From Bacillus oleivorans (GTDB lineage Bacteria; Bacillota; Bacilli; Bacillales; JC228), in the NCBI RefSeq assembly GCF_900207585.1, contig NZ_OAOP01000001.1, forward strand, positions 682,001 through 746,000: a stretch of DNA of 64,000 nucleotides, read 5' to 3'. Shown here one piece after another: positions 59,518 through 64,000 of the stretch. Each line of letters starts with the position of its first letter. Within the stretch, counting starts at the first letter, position 1. The translations under genes and the position numbers were made by a program. The notes under the pieces were generated by a model, which saw only the letters and a list, made by a program, of their open reading frames with translations, was not told where the DNA came from and did no database searches.

Positions 59518-61671
59518 ATGATTAAAAGATTCGGTAAACGAGTTGTTAGTTTAGCAGCTTTAACAACATTAGCTGTCGGAACTTTCTTTTCACCAGCAGG
59601 TATATCGACTGCTGATGCTGCTGAAACGGTTAAAGTTCAATTACTTGGTTTAAATGATCTTCACGGGCGTATTAACAATACGTTTGAAGAAGATTATGAC
59701 GGTGATGGTGTAAAAGAAAAGGTTGGCGGTTTGCAATATGTAGCTTCTTATTTTAAAGAAAGAGAAGCCGAAAATCCTAATACTTTACTTGTCCATGCTG
59801 GAGATATGATTGGTGGAAGTGAATTAATCTCTGGTGCTTTCCAAGATGAACCGGTTGTTGAAATCATGGAAGAAATGGGCTTTGATGTGGGTACACTTGG
59901 AAACCATGAATTTGATGAAGGTATTGCTGAACTGCAACGTATGATCAATGGTGGAGCACATCCAAACGGTGATCCTAATTATGATGGTATGAATTTCCCT
60001 GTTGTAGCAGCGAACGTTTTCAGTAAATCAACGGGTGAACTATTAGTTGATCCGTATGCCGTAAAAGAAGTTGGCGGCGTTAAAATTGGATTTATCGGGG
60101 TCGTAACGACTGAAACTCCTAATATGATTGTTAAAACAGGAAATGAAGATTTAGAGATTAAGAGTGAAGTAGAAGCTATTAACAAATATGTATCTGAGCT
60201 ACAAGCTGCCGGTGTAGAAGCAATTGTCGTTTTAGCTCATAACCCAGTTAGCCAAGATGGCACTGGTGATAACTACACTGACAACGCTGCATACATTGCC
60301 AATCATGTTAACGATGCGGTAGACGTTATTTTTGCAGCACACAATCACGAAGAGGTAATTAGAGAGATTGATAATAAATTAGTTATCCAAGCTTATGAAT
60401 ACAGTAAAGCTTTCTCTGATGTAGATTTAGAGATTGACCCTGCAACTGGAGACATCGTTGGCGGTACTGCTGAAGTGGTTTACGCTGATATCGAAGGAGT
60501 AACAGCAGATCCAGGTGTACTTGAAATTATTGAAAAATACCAAACAAAAGTAGCAGCGATTGAAAATGAGTATATCACTGATACAGCTGCTGCAATCGAA
60601 GGCGGCTATGCGACAACTGGAGAAGTTGGTGACAATGCGCTAGGTAACCTTATTGCAGATGGTATGGCGGCAGAAATGGATGCGGATTTCGCTTTAATGA
60701 ACGGTGGAGGAATCCGTGCAGATCTTCCTGCTGGTGAAATCACTTATGGTGATCTTTATGCAGTTCAGCCCTTCGGTAACTATTTAGTGAAATTTAACGT
60801 TACAGGTGCTGAACTACGTGAAATCATGAATAACCAGCTTTCTGAAACGTACGGACCTGACTATTCGATCTCTGGCTTCACTTACACTTGGAGCGAAAGA
60901 TATGATGAAGTAGTAGATTTATTGCTTCCAGACGGAACTCCAGTTGATGAAGATGCTGAGTACTCTATCGTTATCAACAACTATATGTGGGATGGCGACG
61001 GAATTGTTGATGTAGTGGGCGGAACTTATGAAGAAGGCCCAACTGATTTAGATGCTACTATCAACTATATGAAGTCTCTTCCAAAACCTGTAACCTATGA
61101 AGCTGAGGGACGTATCTCTGAAGTTCAACTTCTTCCAAGCTTTACAGATGTACCTGCCCGTGCTGTGGAGGATGTTAATTTCCTTTACAACGAGGGTGTT
61201 GTAAGCGGTGCGTCTGAAACTAAGTTTAACTCTTACGGTAATGTAACACGTGCAGAGTTTGCAGCTATGTTAGTTCGTGGATTAGGCATTTATGCTGAAG
61301 AAGAAGCACCATTTAAGGATATTGGTTACTTGAATGAACAGATGCAATGGGAAATTGCAGCGGCTTATGAAGCTGGTATCGTATTTGGTAAATCTGAAAC
61401 TGAATTTGCTCCAGCTGACAGCATTAAGCGTGAAGAAATGGTTGCGATGTTAATGCGTGCTTTTGAATTAGTCAACGAAGAACCATATGTGGCCGAGGAA
61501 GAAGCACCATTTACGGATCTTGGCATGACAAATGCAAGCTTCCAAGCAGCCATTGATGCAGCCTATGAACTAGGTCTCATAAACGGCTTTAGTGAAGAAA
61601 AGTTTGCTCCAAAAGCGTTAACAAAACGAATCGACGCTGCTTCAATCGTTGCAGAATTTCTTCAATACTAA
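59518..61671 (+). CDS. SLH-anchored 5'-nucleotidase/bifunctional metallophosphatase
   Basis: A 717-aa exported enzyme. Signal peptide to about residue 34 (DAA-E), a calcineurin-like metallophosphatase domain (about 38-340) with LLGLNDLHGRIN, LVHAGDMIGGSE, TLGNHEFDEG and IFAAHNHEE metal motifs, a 5'-nucleotidase C-terminal domain (about 355-530; NGGGIRADLPAGEITYGDLYAVQPFGN, and VINNYMWDGDG) and three SLH motifs (about 540-717; NVTRAEFAAMLVRGL, SIKREEMVAMLMRA, ALTKRIDAASIVAEF). It removes phosphate from nucleotides at the wall, probably to salvage nucleoside and phosphate. Monocistronic, with its own extended -10 promoter and terminator. An AGGGGG ribosome site precedes the ATG. Confidence 0.93.
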   Translation: MIKRFGKRVVSLAALTTLAVGTFFSPAGISTADAAETVKVQLLGLNDLHGRINNTFEEDYDGDGVKEKVGGLQYVASYFKEREAENPNTLLVHAGDMIGGSELISGAFQDEPVVEIMEEMGFDVGTLGNHEFDEGIAELQRMINGGAHPNGDPNYDGMNFPVVAANVFSKSTGELLVDPYAVKEVGGVKIGFIGVVTTETPNMIVKTGNEDLEIKSEVEAINKYVSELQAAGVEAIVVLAHNPVSQDGTGDNYTDNAAYIANHVNDAVDVIFAAHNHEEVIREIDNKLVIQAYEYSKAFSDVDLEIDPATGDIVGGTAEVVYADIEGVTADPGVLEIIEKYQTKVAAIENEYITDTAAAIEGGYATTGEVGDNALGNLIADGMAAEMDADFALMNGGGIRADLPAGEITYGDLYAVQPFGNYLVKFNVTGAELREIMNNQLSETYGPDYSISGFTYTWSERYDEVVDLLLPDGTPVDEDAEYSIVINNYMWDGDGIVDVVGGTYEEGPTDLDATINYMKSLPKPVTYEAEGRISEVQLLPSFTDVPARAVEDVNFLYNEGVVSGASETKFNSYGNVTRAEFAAMLVRGLGIYAEEEAPFKDIGYLNEQMQWEIAAAYEAGIVFGKSETEFAPADSIKREEMVAMLMRAFELVNEEPYVAEEEAPFTDLGMTNASFQAAIDAAYELGLINGFSEEKFAPKALTKRIDAASIVAEFLQY

Positions 61672-61688
61672 TAGATAGGAAATCTAAT

Positions 61689-61728
61689 AAAACAGTCTAT
61701 CATTCTTATGGATGGTAGGCTGTTTTTG
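61689..61728 (+). terminator. terminator after the 5'-nucleotidase
   Basis: AACAGTCTATCAT pairs with ATGGTAGGCTGTT (G-U pairs), then TTTTTGCC. Confidence 0.8.
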
Positions 61729-61765
61729 CCTTTTTAAAATTCTAAATATTTCATAAAAATACATA

Positions 61766-61794
61766 TTGACGTAAAATGGTAAATTTTTTAATAT
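61766..61794 (+). promoter_or_regulatory. sigma-A promoter of the SLH protease gene
   Basis: TTGACG (61766-61771), 17-bp spacer, TAATAT (61789-61794). The start point would fall at about 61801. Confidence 0.6.
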
Positions 61795-61799
61795 AAAAT

Positions 61800-61813
61800 T
61801 ACTAGCGCTAGTA
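61800..61813. promoter_or_regulatory. 14-bp palindrome at the predicted transcription start
   Basis: TACTAGCGCTAGTA is a perfect palindrome placed at the inferred +1. It looks like an operator for a repressor or a short stem at the RNA 5' end. Confidence 0.45.
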
Positions 61814-61966
61814 GGTCGACATTCCTACAAAACCTGACTTTTTGCATATTGGTTTCAATTTTGATTTTTCTCTTTTTATTCCAAATATTACTTGAATCTT
61901 TTATTTTAAGAATCTATTACAATATCATTGCAAGTGTTAAGTATAATTGAAAGGGAGAAAAGAAAC

Positions 61967-63280
61967 GTGAGCAAAAAATGGTTTTATGTATTAGTTTCTA
62001 TTTTTACATTATTGCTTGTAAACCCAGTACAGGCTGAAACTTCATCTGTTAATTTTAAAGATGTAAGTACTTTTCAATCTGAGATCACATATTTAGCAGA
62101 AAATGGGATTATTTCTGGTTACGATTCGGAAACATTTGGGCCAAACCGAACGCTTACTCGCGCAGAAGCCGTCATTATGATAATGAATACATTTGATATA
62201 TCTGATTATGTTCCTGGTGAAAATCCATTCTCTGATGTCAGCGAAGGCATGAAGGCATTTAAAGCGATCCAATTTGCGGCGGAAAACGGGATTGTGAATG
62301 GATTTGAAGATGGCACCTTCCGTCCGTATGAGACTTTAACACGCGGTCAAATGGCACAAATTTTGACGAATGCATATGGATTAAAAGGTTCTAATGGGAA
62401 AGCATTCTCTGATACCGTTGGCCATCGTTTCGAAAGCGCTATTTCTACTGTAGCTGCTCACAGGTTCACAATAGGTTATGATGATGGTTCCTATCGTCCT
62501 AATACTGGAATGAAACGAATGGATTTTGCTGCGTTTTTAGCACGTGCGATCAATCCAATCTTTTTACCAGAATATACGCCAACAGAAATGACTGCTGAAG
62601 AATTGAGTGTTTGGTCAGAACGAACCGTTGAAGTCGATGTATACAAAGACGGTGAACTTTTACAATATGGTACAGGTTTCATTACGGAAAGCGGCTTAAT
62701 TGCAACTGCTTATCATGTTGTAGCTGGCGGGGATGAAGTCTATATCTACACAGAAGATGGTGTGGAATATGCTGTTGAAGGAGTTGCATTTTCAGACATC
62801 GACAATGACTTAGCCCTATTAAAGCCGGAATATATCCTGCCTTATCCTTCTATTCCAATGGCTTCTTCTGAACAAATCACTGAGTTTGAAACAGTCTATA
62901 GCTTCGGACTGCCATATGGGTTTCCTGAATATGTCCAATCAGAAGGAAATGTTTTAGCGATTCATGACGTTGAATATGAAGGGAAAATGTACAAATTGAT
63001 CGAGTATAACTCCGAAGTTGTGGCTGGAAGCTCTGGCGGACCAATTGTGAATGTATACGGTCAAGCAATAGGATTAAACTCTTCAGGTTTTGAAGACATG
63101 CCTACCCTTAATTTTAGCCCAGTACTTGACAATTTAATTTCTGCAGATGCTGAATTCAAGGCTAAAGCATGGGATGAAATTGAAGTAGTGGAAATAAGTA
63201 CCTTGCCTTTACAGCCAGGTTTTGAAGAGGTAAAAGAAGCGGCAGAAGAAGCATCAGTTGAAACAGAACCCGCAGCCTAA
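61967..63280 (+). CDS. SLH-anchored trypsin-like serine protease
   Basis: A 437-aa exported protein. Signal peptide (MSKKWFYVLVSIFTLLLVNPVQA), three SLH motifs (about 30-200; TLTRAEAVIMIMNTF, TLTRGQMAQILTNAYGL, GMKRMDFAAFLARAI) and a chymotrypsin-fold domain (about 215-400). The triad is visible: His in IATAYHVVAGG (about 249), Asp in IDNDLALLKP (about 281), Ser in VVAGSSGGPIVN (about 354), as in DegP/S1C proteases, but there is no PDZ domain. An acidic tail ends the protein. GTG at 61967 is chosen because AAAGGGAG is nine bases before it and the signal peptide then starts cleanly; the TTG at 61928 lacks this. Confidence 0.9.
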   Translation: MSKKWFYVLVSIFTLLLVNPVQAETSSVNFKDVSTFQSEITYLAENGIISGYDSETFGPNRTLTRAEAVIMIMNTFDISDYVPGENPFSDVSEGMKAFKAIQFAAENGIVNGFEDGTFRPYETLTRGQMAQILTNAYGLKGSNGKAFSDTVGHRFESAISTVAAHRFTIGYDDGSYRPNTGMKRMDFAAFLARAINPIFLPEYTPTEMTAEELSVWSERTVEVDVYKDGELLQYGTGFITESGLIATAYHVVAGGDEVYIYTEDGVEYAVEGVAFSDIDNDLALLKPEYILPYPSIPMASSEQITEFETVYSFGLPYGFPEYVQSEGNVLAIHDVEYEGKMYKLIEYNSEVVAGSSGGPIVNVYGQAIGLNSSGFEDMPTLNFSPVLDNLISADAEFKAKAWDEIEVVEISTLPLQPGFEEVKEAAEEASVETEPAA

Positions 63281-63298
63281 TCTCTTATAAAAAAGATT

Positions 63299-63336
63299 TA
63301 GGGTCAGCTCACCAATTTAGAGCTGACCCTTCTTTC
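63299..63336. terminator. bidirectional terminator at the end of the SLH protease gene
   Basis: GGGTCAGCTC / GAGCTGACCC ten-bp stem. On the minus strand it is followed by AAATCTTTTTT and on the plus strand by TTCTTT. Confidence 0.85.
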
Positions 63337-63337
63337 A

Positions 63338-64000
63338 TTATGGCAAGATAGTGAAGGTTCTTGAAAGTGAAATCATGCCTTCGGATGTTACGGTGCTAAA
63401 TGGTTTGATAATCCTATATGTCCCAGGTCTTAATTTTTCTAAATTTATATGCTGCACGTATGTTTCGTATGGGGAAGTTTGTAGAGCAATAGCATTAAAA
63501 ATCGCCTTGAATTCTTCTTCAGATGGAGGAACCCATTGATTTCCTTCCTGTCTTTGAAGTCCGTAACCTTCGCCATGAGAAATATGATTTGGCCCCCAAT
63601 TTTCTAAGTATAAACTGAGGGTTTCGTCTTGTTTGTACTCAGATTTATTAATGGCCAGACTGGCGTTAACGGATTTAAAAGAAGTATAATACGGGATCAT
63701 TAAAATATCCTTCTTCTGTTGCTTTTCATCATAGAGTTCCATTTTAAAAACTAATAATTTTCCATACTCATTTGGTACATTCACTTCTATCCTTCCTGCT
63801 TCATCAAACCATTTCTCTTCTAAAACTGAAATAACTTCCCTTTTGTGACTATGTTCAGAGAGCTCTAGTTTGATTTTATGATTTTGAGGAAGCTCTGGTA
63901 AATAATAATAAACAGTCCCACCAGGTTCAACTTCATTATAATTGTCTGTAACAGGACCAAAACCTTCTATATCTTGTTTATTAAAATAACCCTCATTTGG
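63338..64000 (-). CDS. Ig-like-domain protein, C-terminal part (runs off the right edge)
   Basis: Translation from the right edge stays open for about 220 codons to the stop at 63338, so this is a partial gene whose start is outside the window. A short internal GTG near 63784 is not the start. The visible part has beta-rich segments (PGGTVYYYLPELPQNHKIKLEL, LLVFKMELYDEKQQ) and a C-terminal immunoglobulin-like domain (VNASLAINKSEYKQDETLSLYLENWG, with LEKLRPGTYRIIKPF) similar to the bacterial Ig-like domains of Bacillus lipoproteins. Cell-surface location is likely but the N-terminus is not seen. Confidence 0.75.
   Translation of the reverse strand, partial: PNEGYFNKQDIEGFGPVTDNYNEVEPGGTVYYYLPELPQNHKIKLELSEHSHKREVISVLEEKWFDEAGRIEVNVPNEYGKLLVFKMELYDEKQQKKDILMIPYYTSFKSVNASLAINKSEYKQDETLSLYLENWGPNHISHGEGYGLQRQEGNQWVPPSEEEFKAIFNAIALQTSPYETYVQHINLEKLRPGTYRIIKPFSTVTSEGMISLSRTFTILP

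Overview
The window looks like the chromosome of a low-GC, S-layer-carrying Bacillaceae (Bacillus, Mesobacillus or Cytobacillus type). Evidence is strong AGGAGG ribosome sites with many TTG/GTG starts, a ywpF-ssbB / ywqA-ywqB neighbourhood like that of Bacillus subtilis, nine proteins with S-layer-homology (SLH) triplets, CsaB cell-wall pyruvyltransferase and a SigL (sigma-54) operon. No tRNA, rRNA, CRISPR array, phage or transposase gene was seen. A gene leaves the left edge (only its start is inside) and another leaves the right edge (both minus strand).

Region 1 (1-11 kb): M42 aminopeptidase and DppA D-aminopeptidase, YwpF, a single-strand DNA-binding protein, an unknown 151-aa protein, the SNF2 helicase YwqA with the SWIM-zinc-finger protein YwqB, and an alkaline phosphatase. 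Two tandem-repeat intergenic arrays (about 51-bp and 21-bp periods) lie here.

Region 2 (11-26 kb): secreted cell-surface enzymes. SLH-amidase, subtilase-SLH, NlpC/P60-SLH, a 1176-aa carbohydrate-binding/beta-propeller protein, an 1177-aa subtilase with PPC-like domains, and an SLH-glucosaminidase.

Region 3 (26-46 kb): cell-wall polysaccharide and S-layer. MurJ-like flippase, glycosyltransferase and CsaB on the minus strand; UDP-ManNAc dehydrogenase, TagA-type transferase, glycosyltransferase and O-antigen-ligase-type protein on the plus strand. Then come the probable main S-layer protein, an SLH-only protein, an MBOAT/SGNH O-acetylation pair and a second SLH protein with carboxypeptidase-regulatory-like repeats. 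CsaB-pyruvylated, possibly O-acetylated polysaccharide is the expected anchor for all SLH proteins of the window.

Region 4 (45.8-59 kb): an apparently self-contained, sigma-54-controlled catabolic operon. Two identical palindromes (TGTTGCA-N4-TGCAACA) precede a consensus -24/-12 promoter, followed by an enhancer-binding activator (CBS-PAS-PAS-AAA+-HTH), an acyl-CoA-synthetase-like protein, a two-subunit CoA transferase, a TAXI-TRAP transporter, 3-hydroxyacyl-CoA dehydrogenase, enoyl-CoA hydratase, acyl-CoA dehydrogenase, an SDR and an unrecognised membrane protein. It reads as uptake, CoA activation and beta-oxidation of an unidentified carboxylate, without a thiolase.

Region 5 (59-64 kb): SLH-anchored 5'-nucleotidase and SLH-anchored trypsin-like protease, then a partial Ig-like-domain protein.

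Intergenic DNA is unusually structured. Four loci carry the same array of CGGA-N7-TCCG dyads (about 50/58/50-bp spacing, forward copies then inverted copies), and four carry a long palindrome around GGGACGGTTCTTC.
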